From assembly GCA_009760855.2 (NCBI GenBank), contig WPIO01000015.1, positions 699,001 through 763,000 of the forward strand: 64,000 nt of DNA, written 5' to 3'. The notes beneath the pieces are model-generated. The model was given only the letters and a program-made list of their open reading frames with translations, did not search any database and was not told the DNA's origin. The DNA is from Cristatella mucedo. Lineage: Eukaryota > Bryozoa > Phylactolaemata > Cristatellidae. Shown in pieces: positions 52,081 to 63,825 of the stretch. Each line of letters begins with the position of its first letter. Within the stretch, counting starts at the first letter, position 1. The translations under genes were made by a program, and so were the position numbers.

Positions 52081-52082
52081 GA

Positions 52083-52206
<124 letters not shown>

Positions 52207-52499
52207 CCTGCCGGCGCCGAGCGCTGGGACTGCGCCAGTGCGTCGGCCCGCTGCCTCCGGTCGGCGCCGTCGCCGTCCGGCCGCAGCGCTGTGTCGTCGT
52301 CGTCATCGTCAAGGCTGCGGCTGCACGACAGGTGGGCGGCGCAGGCGAGCCTCGAGCCCGTAAGCCGTCGAGAGCCTAGTACTTTATTTTCATCTCAGCC
52401 GCATCGTCGCGGGTAATGAGCGGAGATTGATAAGGCGGCAGAGAAAGGGGAGGAGTGCAATTAAAAGAGGAGTTGAAAGTTAGATCGGCGCCGAAAGAG

Positions 52500-52926
<427 letters not shown>

Positions 52927-52929
52927 GCC

Positions 52930-55000
52930 ATCGCCGGTCGCGCCTCTGCAGCGGCGGTGGAGGCCAGCGGCTGTGCAGCGCCTCGGCGCACCAGTATGCG
53001 CCGCAGCCGAATGAATCAGACCACACTGCGCTCAGACTGCCATCAAAGCCCCGTTGACTCGGAGGCACTCGCTGACTGAGGAGGACCGATGTCGCGACAG
53101 CGCAACGCTGACAAGGGGGCAGTTGGGGTACTCGCGCTGGACAGATGCGAATTTGCCGCGAGCGTCGTTTTCTTTGGCTCGAAGACTGACGCATTTCCGT
53201 CTGCGGTGAGCTTTCTGCGCTTACCGCGGACGACATTGTCGCCATTTAAACTGATTAATGTGTGCCTTTTCTTTGAATGAAGGGCGGGCGCAATGCCGCG
53301 GCACCGAGCGCTACCGGGATGCAGGCGAGCCCGTGGCTTGCCGCTCGACCGCGTTTCTAGGCAGTTTTCCATTTTTTGCGACTTGAAATCAACCGCGGAA
53401 GTAAACCTCGGTGACGGAAGTCGCGCGACCTTTCCAGAACGACTGGCCTGAGTTATAGCGGACCTGAGTGTCACCGACGAACTCGCGCGGCGATTTGAAG
53501 CGGAACTTTCAGCAAAGAGTTAAAACTTCCATTTTGGGTCTCGTTCGCAGGCAACGACACATTGCGTAGCCCGACCGCGTTGCTCGGTGGTGGAAGCATC
53601 GTTTTGTGTTTACACCATTCGGGTCAAGGCTTCGCCACGCGTGCCTCCAAACGAACGCAGACCGTTCGGCTTAGGCTATTGTCGGCTGACAGGCGAGCGA
53701 GTGTGCTGTTGCCGCGCCAGTTTTAAACAGTGGTTTAAGGCGCTGGCTGCAACCGAGCCCTTCTCTTAGGACTATACAAATGAATTATATTTGTATTGCC
53801 ATATTTTAATCCGGGAAGCACGGTGTCCATAGCTCGTCAGACTTGTACCGCAGGAGGTAACTCCAACATAAAAAAAAATAAAAAGAGGTATAGATGGCGC
53901 AGGATGGAGACATTGCTACGAACGGGGGTATGCGGCTTTCACGTCCGATCGAAACTATTGTATAATTGCATAATCGCGAATAGCAACTAACCGCCATAAT
54001 TCGGCTGGTTTAGCTGGCGCCGCCGTTACAGCATGTTAGGAGGCGAGCGTTAAAGGGTAGTTCAGGCTTCGCTACCGTAGTTTGCGTGCGACCAGCGAGG
54101 CGCTGCGAGGCTCAGCCAAGCGCGACTAATAGCCGAAGGTATGCGAATGGACAGCAGGCCCCTGCCGAAAGTTGGGACATAATTCACGAGACTGATAGCC
54201 AGTGGCCCCGGAGCGGTTAGTGATGAATAGCAGACACAACAGAGTTTCAAATCGAGACAAGCCGGAAGTAGGCGCGATACGTTTGGCCGCGTGGAGTCGC
54301 TGTGAGTGGAAGAGAACTAGCGGAAAAGACGGTTCTTCTCCATTCACAGCAACTTATTTATACTCCACTCTCGTCAGACAGACAGGGGCTGAGGGGGCCA
54401 GCGCTGAGGAGAACGACAGTGGGTAAATAGAACTGACGTGATCGTCAGGCCGGACATGGGACAATCGGTCAGTGAGGAGTGTCCGGAAAAGTATCGATGG
54501 GCTATCGGAATCGGAGGCCGAGTCGATTCTGTCGAATTCGGCGCCCGTTCGCCGCTAGGCAGGCGCTTGGTGTTGTCTTGCCCAGCGAGAACTCTGGGAC
54601 TGGGCCGCTCTGTGAGTGAGCCAAGATAAAGTCGGCGAGTCCTGTGGAAGAGACCAGCCAAGAGGCCGCCGACCGAGGGTCGGTCGTCGGCCGTCGCGCA
54701 TCGGGTCGCGTGCAGAGGCTGCGAGATGCTGGACGAGCGGACGAGGACGAGCCCGAGGCGTCATGGCCGACCAGCCATCACGCGCTGCCTGCCTGGCGCC
54801 GGAATTTTGCGTAGCTTAGAAAGAGACGCAGTTCTCTTAGAGAGTTATTTCAATATTTAATATTAACACGATTATTATAATCGTTATTTGGAAATATAGG
54901 GCATGCATGTAGTATGTATGTACTGCAGTTACTGGACCCCAGGAACTTAGCTGGTCCAAAAATTATGAGCGGAGGCAGATAGAACAGTGCACTAAATGTA
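52930..55000. other. Intergenic
   Basis: No supported gene. A SINE C-like tail remnant, TTCTCTTAGGACTATACAAA, lies near 53762-53800. Confidence 0.35.
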
Positions 55001-55008
55001 CTTTGATA

Positions 55009-55079
55009 CAGAGAGAGAGAGAGAGGGAGGGAGAGAGACAGAGACAGAGACAGAGATAGAGACAGAGGCAGACAGACAG

Positions 55080-55119
<40 letters not shown>

Positions 55120-55126
55120 CGAGAGA
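55009..55126. repeat. Interrupted (GA)n / (GACA)n array
   Basis: GA units with GGGA, GACA and GATA variants. Confidence 0.95.
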
Positions 55127-55709
55127 TGTGATGTTACAAACTGGCCCATGGAATAAACTGTAGCCAATAGTCTACTGCTGGTTGGAGGCCTTTCGCGGGG
55201 CCAGGCTGCAGAGCGGAGCCGGCCGGCGGCGGGCATAATGTGTAGAACCGAGGCCGAGTCAACTGCAAAGTTTGTACAGCGAAGGCGAACACACATCCGT
55301 CTTTGTCGCGGCATTTGTCATCTACCAAGCAACACGTGTCAAGCTTCTACCGAGATAAAACGGATCCGCAAGCAGTGAAGGCGTGCGCAGCACAGCAGCC
55401 CCATTTCAGCATATTTATAAATATTCTTATTCGAGCCATGCTTGCCTGTCGGGGCTGCCTGATTCACGCGGACGTTCAAATCGTATTTATCCCAAACTGA
55501 TGACTGATAACAACAGCGGTATTGTAGTCAATATATAAATCTCAACTAACGAAAGTGGCTAGCTAGTAAAATTGCTACGAAAAGAGTCGCGGCGGTCAGG
55601 GAATGATTATAATCGCCAACGACGAACTCGGCTTCAAGTTGACCACCTGCATGTATAAATATGCGTTGGGTATCCTCAGCTGCGGTTCGAGGTGGTCTTG
55701 CTTGTATTC

Positions 55710-55885
55710 TGCTCTGTAGCCCAGGAGGTAAGGTGCTTGCTCTTCACGACCGAGGTCGATGGCTCGAATCCTGCATTCGGCGATCCTTTATTGCCAACTG
55801 GAAGCGATGGCGATAGCCGTTAAGCCTCTTGTACCGCTATAAAAATGAGGATGCTAAATCAGCTAGTACTTGTTTATTTATTTAC
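55710..55885 (+). mobile_element. SINE D, near full length
   Basis: CTCTGTAGCCCAGGAGGTAA (A box), ACGACCGAGGTCGATGG, CTCGAATCCTGC (B box), GCGATAGCCGTTAAGCC, CCGCTATAAAAATGAGG and AATCAGCTAGTACTTG. Confidence 0.88.
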
Positions 55886-55984
55886 CGCGAAGGCTGCGAA
55901 GTGTAAAGCGTCCCCAATAAAGATAAAGCTCAACTCTTGCTTAATTTCGGCACTCTTACTCGCTCCCAAGTGTTTTTTGTCGAT

Positions 55985-56545
55985 TGTAATAGTAATAACA
56001 ATAATGGCAATAGATCTGCATGGAACCCTAAGAGAACTGAATATCTTTTTAGGCACTTTACAGATGCTGTAAAAGCTATGATCGCATAATTAGTGATATC
56101 ATTTGCAATATCACCATGCCTAACATTGTTAGATCTGACATGCACAGGATCAACATCTACGTATTGTTAGTAGCAGTAGATACATTGTCAGCACGCAAAG
56201 GACGAATCGCAGGAACCCAATAAATACTGTAGTAAATAGGTTGTTTTTAAGCTTTTTTTTAAATATCATGTCGTGGGATGTCGTGACATCAGTAGGGAGT
56301 GAGTTCTAGGCTTTGGGAGCATGTGAACTTAAGACATGATCTCCAAAGGTTTTGAGGTTCCTAGTGAGGTATAGCTAAAAGATTTGAGGCACAACAGTGG
56401 GTTCTACTATGCTTGGCCTGGTGGGGAGTAGTACTGAGAGGTAGGCTGGAGCCAAAAAAAGAGCGAAGGAACTTAAAAAGTTAGTGACAGAACCTTGAAG
56501 CTTATACGCTGCTTGATGGGGAGTCAGTCATTACAATAATTTGTC
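55985..56545 (-). mobile_element. LINE A 3' portion, old
   Basis: Antisense tail GTAATAGTAATAACAATAATG, AGGCACTTTACAGATGCTG, the 3' UTR, then TTCTAGGCTTTGGGAGCATG and CAAAGGTTTTGAGGTTCC (reverse of the NLKSFGDRAF and PKAWNS regions). Confidence 0.8.
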
Positions 56546-56549
56546 CAGT

Positions 56550-57466
56550 GCTCGGCCAGTCTGACCTGAGATCGCTGACATGCATTGTGACCTTTGATTA
56601 TGCGTGCATAGTGAGAGAGGTCAGGTCACACTTGCCCCGAATGTTGCTTAGAGCGTGCGATCGCAATAGAGTATGAAAATGTTTCCAAAGTTGGTAAAAT
56701 CCTAGATGAGTAAAGCCAACAGCCCATTATCCCGGCATAGTTCTCGTACTCCTTTATCCATTTGTTCCTTCAACAAACAAACGAAATTAATCGCCGAGAG
56801 CTGAACCGCCTCGACAACTGCAGCCGGAACTAAGAATAGCAAACTTTTCCAACGGACCTGTGGCCGACCTAGAGAACACTGCGTGTGGCGACCATTCAAG
56901 TAGCGGTGCCCTGTGTTCCACGAGATCATGCCGCCCGTTCGCTGCCTGGCTTGCAATTAATGCGAGGCATACGACAGAGGTCTAATCCGAAACTCGGACC
57001 AGAGGTGCGGGTCCAACGCCAGCGTCTGCTCGACGTTGCTCTAGGTAAAACGTTAGTACCCTAGGCGATTGCGCCTGAGACGTGCCCCCCTCTCCCCACG
57101 GCTGCTACTAAGGTCCGCATGGAGAAGCTAGCCGCTGCACAACAATGAGGGCTTATGCGGAACGTCAGCGACCGAGCGGCGGCGGTGGCGGCGGTGTCAG
57201 GTCTCGTGTCAAATTCCAGGGTTGATTGTCATACCTGCGGCCATATAGTCCACTGCAACGACAGCGCAGATGTGAGCGTAATGGAGGCAACGGAGGTATT
57301 GAGCTGCTACGGCGTCGGTGGCAGCCAGAGAGGCATACGGTGTGGCCAGATAGTCACGTGGCCAGACAGCTGCACGGTCGCCCGTCGCGTGCGAAAGCTT
57401 ATTGCAGTCGACTGGCTGCGTCTCCGAAGGAGCTGTCCTGCTTTGAAGTGACAGCTGAACTTACAG
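56550..57466. other. Intergenic or 5' part of an unrecognised gene
   Basis: If the exon at 57467 is real, its upstream exons should lie here or further 5'. A Cys-rich frame at 57155-57451 (DCHTCGHIVHC) is in another phase and not recognised. Confidence 0.3.
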
Positions 57467-57685
57467 GCCGCTGCTTCTTCAGGCAAAAAGAGTGCTAAAG
57501 CTCCAGCAGGCGCTACATCGACAACGGCCACTCACATCTATGACAATACTTACCACTACATGCTGGGAAAGTTGTACACAGTTCGGCAGACAGTCGACCA
57601 ATGGCGTACGCCTCCTCATGCGACCCTCGATGCGCTCGGCGCCGCCGGGAGGGCTGCATTTGACCTTCGTTGCCAAACCAAATAA
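57467..57685 (+). CDS. Candidate terminal exon of an unrecognised gene
   Basis: After CTGAACTTACAG, an acceptor-like site, an open phase-0 stretch of 72 codons ends at TAA 57683-57685. It starts AAASSGKKSAKAPAGATSTT, continues ATHIYDNTYHYMLGKLYTVR and QTVDQWRTPPHATLDALGAA, and ends GRAAFDLRCQTK. A Lys/Ala/Ser/Thr-rich linker followed by a compact amphipathic segment looks protein-like, and the frame has no ATG start of its own. A TGA lies 15 bases upstream in frame, so it would have to be spliced. I do not recognise the family. It could equally be a chance frame. Confidence 0.3.
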   Translation, partial: AAASSGKKSAKAPAGATSTTATHIYDNTYHYMLGKLYTVRQTVDQWRTPPHATLDALGAAGRAAFDLRCQTK

Positions 57686-57734
57686 GATAGATTCATTTTC
57701 ATGGAGCGAGCGAAAACGTCTGCTACTTTCACAT

Positions 57735-57780
57735 CAAGTCTTAAATATAATTCATTTGTATAGCGCCCAAAGAGAACTTA
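57735..57780 (-). mobile_element. SINE C tail fragment
   Basis: AATTCATTTGTATAGCGCCC then AAAGAGAACTTAAATAAATA, cut off before the tRNA-like part. Confidence 0.75.
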
Positions 57781-57795
57781 AATAAATAAATAAAT

Positions 57796-57962
57796 CCTAG
57801 CTGATTAAACAGCCTCTTTTTGTAAAGCGACAGAAGAGCCTTTACGGCTATCACCACCTCTTGCAGTGGCGATAAAGAGTCACCCACCACAGGAATCAAA
57901 CCCACGATCTCGGGGCCGAGGTCGTGAAAGCAACCGCCTTACCCAGTGTGCCATCGCGGCTC
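57796..57962 (-). mobile_element. SINE D, near full length, reverse
   Basis: CTAGCTGATTAAACAGCCTC, TTGTAAAGCGACAGAAGAGC, CTCTTGCAGTGGCGATAAAG, TCAAACCCACGATCTCGGGG, TGCCATCGCGGC. Confidence 0.88.
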
Positions 57963-58077
57963 ACCAACTTCATTTCTATTCAGACGCTTCACATATGCCA
58001 CGTGGCTCGAGCCCACGTCCTCGACCTGACCTTGGTCAGATTGAGCATTTTAACCACTGAGCCAAACCAGCACGGCT
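57963..58077 (-). mobile_element. SINE C, reverse, tail truncated
   Basis: GACGCTTCACATATGCCACG, GGCTCGAGCCCACG, CCTTGGTCAGATTGAGC and AACCACTGAGCCAAACCAGC. Confidence 0.85.
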
Positions 58078-58324
58078 TTCACCTTTACCTTCATTGAGCA
58101 GACCTTCGTAACCGTAAACCAGTGACAAATGGCGGGCTTATAAGCACCCAGGCCTCTAGGAAATGCAAGAAAGCATGCAATGTCCTCCAACAATTTGGCA
58201 CAAGCCCTTTCTTGAAGAGAAGAAGAGTTCTACTATTCAAGGAGGCTACTTGCAGCCATGCGGTCGGGGTCAAAGGGTCAGTGCTCTCACTTGGCCTGAC
58301 ATTTGGCAGACTACTATGCTTCTC

Positions 58325-59345
58325 CAATCGGAATCTGCTGCAGTGACTGATAAACTGAATGCTTGCCTTGCAGACATTCGATCCAGGATGTCGTCAAATT
58401 TCCTTAAACGAAGCGACGACATAAAAAAGGAACTGCTACTCATAAGACACCCCAAGCCCGTGGCTGGACTAGAAGGCTTTGCTCTTCTATTAGGTGATGC
58501 TCTCGTGCGACCATCACCTTATGCTTGGAATGTAGGTTTCTTCTTCGACATCATCCTATATTTTGAAAGCGTCTTTTAACAGGCTGCTTCTTACAGCTAG
58601 CCATCACATTAGATTGATATCTAGGATTAGGAACTGTCTTCCACATGGCTTGCAAAAAAATTAACAGGCTCATTAGTTCTGTCGCGGTTAGATTATTCTA
58701 ATTCTATTTTGGTTGGGCTACCGATAAAAAACACTAGGTCACTGAAGCTTGAGATGAATATGGCCGCAAGGCTAATTAAAAAATCCTAGAGGTTTGACCG
58801 CCTGTCTCCTTTGCCGAAAGAGCTTGGATTGGTGCAGGTTTATCAACGGATACAGAGCAAAGTAATTATGCTGACCCACAAAGCCCGCCACTTCTTGGCT
58901 CCTTCATACCTAGTTGAACTGCTACACTAATTTCAGCCTCATCGTGCTCTCAGATCCTGTAGAGAAAATAAGTTAGCTGTCGTGTTCCTCCTTTTAAAAA
59001 CCGTTGGCGACAGAAGCTTTTGCTCTGCAGGTCCTAGACTGTGGAACTCACTTCCACAGTTCTTTCGCAACGACAACTACTCTCCTGCTGCCAACTATGA
59101 CATATCCTTTCCAGCGGTTCTGAGCCGCTACTTTTATGCTACTCACTACCTCAACTGCTCTTCCGACTCTGCTATGCTTCCAACTTTCTCTTTGTTGCGT
59201 GAGATGAAGTCTGTTGGCCACCGACTGCGTACCGGAAGACGTTTAGGCTGTGAGCGGGCAAAGCAAAACTCTCCTGCGTAACAACCACATGGTATTTGTG
59301 GCTTTGTGGAGTTACAGACAGAGATATACTGCATTACGATGGTAT
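58325..59345 (+). mobile_element. LINE B 3' third, decayed
   Basis: SESAAVTDKLNACLADIRSRM, then ELLLIRHPKPVAGLEGFALL, followed by frameshifts, the QRIQSKVIMLTHKARH and ELLH blocks, and a re-opened frame at 58982-59281 (LLLKTVGDRSFCSAGPRLWN). The 3' end is TTGTGGAGTTACAGACAGAG. It corresponds to the second half of the copy at 5927-7745. Confidence 0.88.
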
Positions 59346-59878
59346 GGTGTATATGGCCAGACTGTCGGTAAAATGCTGACCAAGGCTAAGGAAGGCTTCA
59401 GCGGAGATCCGACGCATAAAGCAGCAATTTTTTGCGCGAGTTCCTTCTTAACCCGCCATCGGTGCAGCCGACTGTAGCTTCTGAAAACCGAGCCAACGAC
59501 TAGCAGTAGATCGTTCTGGAGCAATATGGAAGCTATTGAGTACTGGTCTCGAGTGTAGACTGGCAGGTATATAGATAGGTTCACGCGAGCCAAAGTAAGT
59601 TCGTGTATATAGGTGACGGCACTTTATTGAGGGCCGTGGTTGACCATCGAAGAGTAAAAGCGCTCGCGGTTACGTCTGTCCTCCACGTTTTCTCGGCTCT
59701 CATCTTGCGGCCGCGGCAGTCGGCAAATCGTATTCGTTCTTGGGCGCCTGCATTACCTTTTCTACCCTTCGCTTCGATGCGAAAACGCTAGAAAGCATTC
59801 GATAATCGCAGCTGGTCGAGAGGGGCATGTTACGTGCCTGCAAAATATTACAGCAGGGCAGGGCGATTAATTTGCTGT

Positions 59879-60041
59879 AAAACTAATTCATTTGTATAGC
59901 GCCATGAAAGAACCCAGTCTCTATTCTGGCGCTTCACGTGTGCCGCGGGGCTCGAGAAAACGACATTGACCATCAAATGCCTTTGCCTCGACCGTGGTCG
60001 GGGCGAGCACCGTAACCGCTGGACCGAACCAGCGCGGTGAG
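59879..60041 (-). mobile_element. SINE C, full length, reverse
   Basis: AATTCATTTGTATAGCGCC, AGAACCCAGTCTCTATTC, GGCGCTTCACGTGTGCCGCG, GGGGCTCGAG, CGACCGTGGTCGGGGCGAGC and AACCGCTGGACCGAACCAGC. Confidence 0.88.
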
Positions 60042-60057
60042 AGCCTTTTCTGTGCAG

Positions 60058-60348
60058 TATTCGGCTTCCCTTTTTGTGTTAATAATAATAATAATAATAA
60101 TAATGCACTTAATAAAGCACCCTCAGAGAAATCACTTTCTTTCTAGGTGCTTTACATTTGCTGCAAAGGGAAACGCGATTGAATGGTGAACAATATCAGG
60201 CTTGATAGACAACATGAATAACGTGGTTAGGGGTGACATGCGCAGGGTCAGCATGCAAGTGTGGTTAGTGGCAGCATGCACAGTGTCAGCACGCACAAGT
60301 ACACGAAGGACGAATCGCAGGGACCCACTATTCGGCTTCCCTTTTTGT
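60058..60348. repeat. 20-bp target-site duplication pair
   Basis: TATTCGGCTTCCCTTTTTGT occurs at 60058-60077 and again, identical, at 60329-60348, directly bracketing the LINE A copy. Confidence 0.95.
60078..60328 (-). mobile_element. Recent 5'-truncated LINE A insertion with target-site duplication
   Basis: Starts with an (AAT)n run (the antisense ATT tail), then GCACTTAATAAAGCACCC, TTTCTAGGTGCTTTACATT, the 3' UTR, and stops at GGACCCAC. It is flanked by perfect 20-bp direct repeats at 60058-60077 and 60329-60348. Confidence 0.95.
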
Positions 60349-60349
60349 A

Positions 60350-60960
60350 TTCGAGCAACGTGCAACAGCAAAGCTCATCTGTTGGAGCTTCTCCGCGGCA
60401 GGCGTTTCATATATGACTCAACGCACAGCGAGCTAATCTTTACACTGACTTTTACTATGCGCTCTTCGATTCTCTGTTAAGTCTCAAGAGAGCGCTACTC
60501 TGCGATTATGTGGCCACAGACTGATCGCTTCTCACGGCTTCGGTACTGAACCGCAAGGACACTTTCTGACCTGAAAATAAGCACTCGTATCAGCACTCCG
60601 GGTAGCGCTTTCTAGCTTCCAAAAGCACTTTCCCTTCTAGTCTTCCTAATCCACGGCGCGCTGTACGCTGCATATAATTCTCGAGACCTTACGAACTCGA
60701 TCGGGTCAGTTGTCCTAGCTCTCTCGCCAGTAGTCAGGGAAACCCAAGGCTGGGTACCAGGTCGACGACCAATCCTTGCACGCGCTAGATTTCAAGATTC
60801 TCTGTCTGGCTTAAAAGTTACCTTGTTCGCTTGCGCCAGCCTATCTATCCAACATACCTCGTATCCAGCGTGCTCTCGCACGACCGGCTCATGTCCATCT
60901 CGCCGTTTCTCGCACTAAATTGAAATCCTTTGACGATCGAGCTTTCCGCGCGTAAGCACC
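60350..60960. other. Intergenic
   Basis: Possible old LINE coding decay near 60850-60950 (ATTGAAATCCTTTGACGATC, CGAGCTTTCCGCG, like LKSF-DRAF). Otherwise nothing supported. Confidence 0.35.
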
Positions 60961-60962
60961 AA

Positions 60963-61112
60963 TTGCCCGCTGGTTTGGTCCAGTGGTTAAGGTGCTCGCC
61001 CCGATCAAGGTCTGGCCGAGGTCGTGGGCTCGAGCCCCATGGTTTATGTGAAGCGTCTGAACAGAGACTACGTTCTCTTAGGGCGCTAGACAAATGAGTT
61101 GTATTTTTGTAA
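60963..61112 (+). mobile_element. SINE C, full length
   Basis: GCTGGTTTGGTCCAGTGGTT, GCTCGCCCCGATCAAGGTC, GGTCGTGGGCTCGAGCCCC, TATGTGAAGCGTCTGAACAG, ACTACGTTCTCTTAGGGCGC, TAGACAAATGAGTTGTATTT. The clearest copy of the family. Confidence 0.9.
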
Positions 61113-61368
61113 GTCTTGAGCTTGATTCGAGCTACGGTCGTTACCTGCTATAACCTTGCTTGCTTTATGTCTCAATTAAAGACGTCGTCTGTTCCGATCA
61201 GCATTTCCTGAACTCAAGTTAGCTTGTCTTTTTTCCTGTGTGCTTTGCACGTGCCCACGTGATTCGGGGCACAGTAATAACTAACCAGAGGTCCTACCGA
61301 TCGGTAGCCATGAGTGTGTTATCATGTTCGCTTTAGCATCTTGGCCCAAGTATGACACTTCAAAAAAA

Positions 61369-61500
61369 TACTATTCATTTGCATAGCGCCCTGATAGAAT
61401 TTAATGTACACCCAGACACTTCAGGAATGTCAAACGGCTCAAGCCCACGATCCCGGTCGTCAAAGGCCCTTCAACCCCTGTGCTCAACACCTTCAACCCC
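61369..61500 (-). mobile_element. SINE C, partial, reverse
   Basis: TATTCATTTGCATAGCGCC, GATAGAATTTAATGTACACC, CAAACGGCTCAAGCCCACG. Confidence 0.7.
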
Positions 61501-61549
61501 TGTGCCGTACCATCGTGGCAAGCGAGTGTTTTTGTTTCTACATGCTTGA

Positions 61550-61675
61550 TACCGTGCATGTCACTAACCCTTGGTTATTGATCCTCCTGCAGTGAGGTTG
61601 TAAAGCACCTGCCGGATAGACATTTAGTTCTCTTCCGGGGTGCCATTAGAACGACCAATTGTTATTGTTATTGTC
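61550..61675 (+). mobile_element. LINE A-like 3' tail, divergent
   Basis: CCGTGCATGTCACTAACCC, GAGGTTGTAAAGCACCTGCC, GACATTTAGTTCTCTTCCGG and a TTGTTATTGTTATTG tail. Confidence 0.65.
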
Positions 61676-61679
61676 CTAG

Positions 61680-62565
61680 ATTGTCTGAGCTGAATACTGT
61701 ACCTTGGTAGGTACCGCCTCACTTGCAGCTTAGTCGGGCGACACGAGTTCGACTCGCTCATTGCCACCATCTAAAAGCTCGGCGCCTTTCTTAGTCCTTG
61801 TGGTAGCTGCAGTAAGGGCTTGTGGTACAAAGACAGGCAACGAATGCTGGCAGGGCTCCTGGTTGAGCCTCTGCCGCCTGGCTACGGCACAGTAAACTAT
61901 ACTCGGGGGGGGGGTGGGTGGGTTCGATGATGACCATTACTCTACTCATAGTGCACTGGTCGCTCACTGGCTGCCTCGTGTGAGCTCGTCTGCTCGGAGA
62001 TCCTGAGATGCCTGAGTCGTCTAAAAGCAAACAAAAAAGCAAACAAAGAAGCACAAGAAAGAGCACGAAGTGCAAGTGCGTCTTCATTTTTTTTTATATC
62101 AAGCTCCGTCTATATCACCTACTCTAATGCACGAATCGTGCATCACCCATCGCCAGAAAAAAAGATCCATTCTATTTGCAGTTGAGAATTTTCAAATTTT
62201 CTTTCGAGCTGGAACTATTGCAGAGCTGAAGAAACGTGCTGCGCAATATCTCGAGGGAGTTTGATGACAATATTTAGCCCGGCGCATCCACAATGCAATG
62301 ATGACGGCATGCTCGCATGCCAAGGGGAGTGACCATGCGAACACAGATCATTTTCGTGCACCCTGGCGAGAAAAACATGCCCCTATATATGGGCCGATAA
62401 TCCCGACTGTAGGTTACTAAGGAGATAGTAACTAATGCAATTCGTTACTATGGTTACTAACGCAATAGGATACTACAATCGCGTGTCTAAGTGAGCACTT
62501 CGGTGCTCCTGCTGCTTTCTTCGGGCTGGCATTAGTCCTTGAAGAAAGCAGTTCACACATAGTGT
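61680..62565. other. Intergenic
   Basis: No supported feature except a nine-G tract near 61908 and a doubtful tRNA-like B box (GAGTTCGACTCGC) near 61747. Confidence 0.35.
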
Positions 62566-62569
62566 TCTG

Positions 62570-62656
62570 CCATTCCCTTTGCAGCAAATGTAAAGCGCCT
62601 AGAAAGAGATTGAGTTCTCTGAGGGTGCTTTATCAAGTGCGTTATTATTATTATTC
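62570..62656 (+). mobile_element. LINE A 3' tail fragment
   Basis: TTTGCAGCAAATGTAAAGCG, CTAGAAAGAGATTGAGTTC, TGAGGGTGCTTTATCAAGTG and (TTA)n. Confidence 0.9.
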
Positions 62657-62659
62657 ACT

Positions 62660-63735
62660 AATAGCTTTGGTATTCATTATACAGATAGTTTTCTAGATTC
62701 CTGATCAGAAGCCGTGCATGTATACACCCTTGTTTTAGAATTCACGAGCAAATAAAAGTTCCTATATGAAAATAAGACCTCAGTAGTTAACAGCTATCTC
62801 CTTCACCTACGTAGTTTCCTTCACGCCAAAATCAAAATTTTGCTAACGAGATTTAAAAAAAGTTAAATCTAAAAAAACACAACCGGCAATAGTACCTTAT
62901 GCATGCACATTACAGTGATTCAGAAGGGCAATAAATTAATGCATAGCCATTCTCCGCACGAATCGTTTCTAGGACGCACCATGAAGGCTCGAGCTGCCGG
63001 TGGCATTTCAAATCCAGGCTTCTCATGGCTGCTTCAGATATGCTCTACCGCACCGCCCGTCTTGACAAGTGCCGGGCTCGTGTAAGTGAACTAAAGCGTA
63101 GGCAGCTCAGTCAGTTGTCAAGGCCGTAGTAGTGACATTTGGTTGGCATTCTGCGTTCTGAGGTCTCAGTTTTAGATTCAGCTTGCGACTAGACGCTGGT
63201 TGATTGACACCAACCTTGACTAGCGAGCCCCCCCCCCCGCAGAGCCTGAGCTGAGCTGCTCTCGCGGCTGGGCTGGGCTGAGCCTAACTGAAGTGTACTA
63301 CAAAACTCGCTACGCCGGGCACAGCATGACCTCGCCAGTGTACGAAAAACAATAGATAATTTTCTCGGTCGGCCAGCTAATGAATGTCAGCCGCTTGGCG
63401 CGTGCTGCGTGTAGTAGCAGGATGCCGTGTTCAGGGTGCTGTGCACACCTACGATGCCATTGACGCGTCTGCCTGCCTGCGCTAAGCTGCTCGTCTAATG
63501 GCGCGAGTTGAACTGATTCCTGCAGCTGATAACTGAGATTCGCAGGTGCGCCCTACTAAGTAAGTCTCGCCGCCGCGCTGCCGCGTTTAGGCGTTCTTCT
63601 TCTCGCTCTCACAGTCTCGGCGCATTGGAGTGTTTTCGAGCCAGTAAAGCCAAGAGTGAAGGCAGCGGACAGGAGCGCGAGGCGCTACTACCAGCAGCGC
63701 ACGGCAGGCGTCCTGCTGCAGGCGATCCGTGAGTG
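62660..63735. other. Intergenic
   Basis: No supported feature. A ten-C tract lies near 63230. Confidence 0.35.
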
Positions 63736-63737
63736 CC

Positions 63738-63825
63738 CACTGCAGCAATCGAGGCGATAGCCGTAAAGGCTCTTCTGCCGCTACACAAATGAGAGTCGTT
63801 GATCAACGAGCCAGTCATTTCACCG
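63738..63825 (+). mobile_element. SINE D 3' half
   Basis: GCCCACTGCAGCAATCGAGG, CGATAGCCGTAAAGGCTC, TTCTGCCGCTACACAAATGA. Confidence 0.75.
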
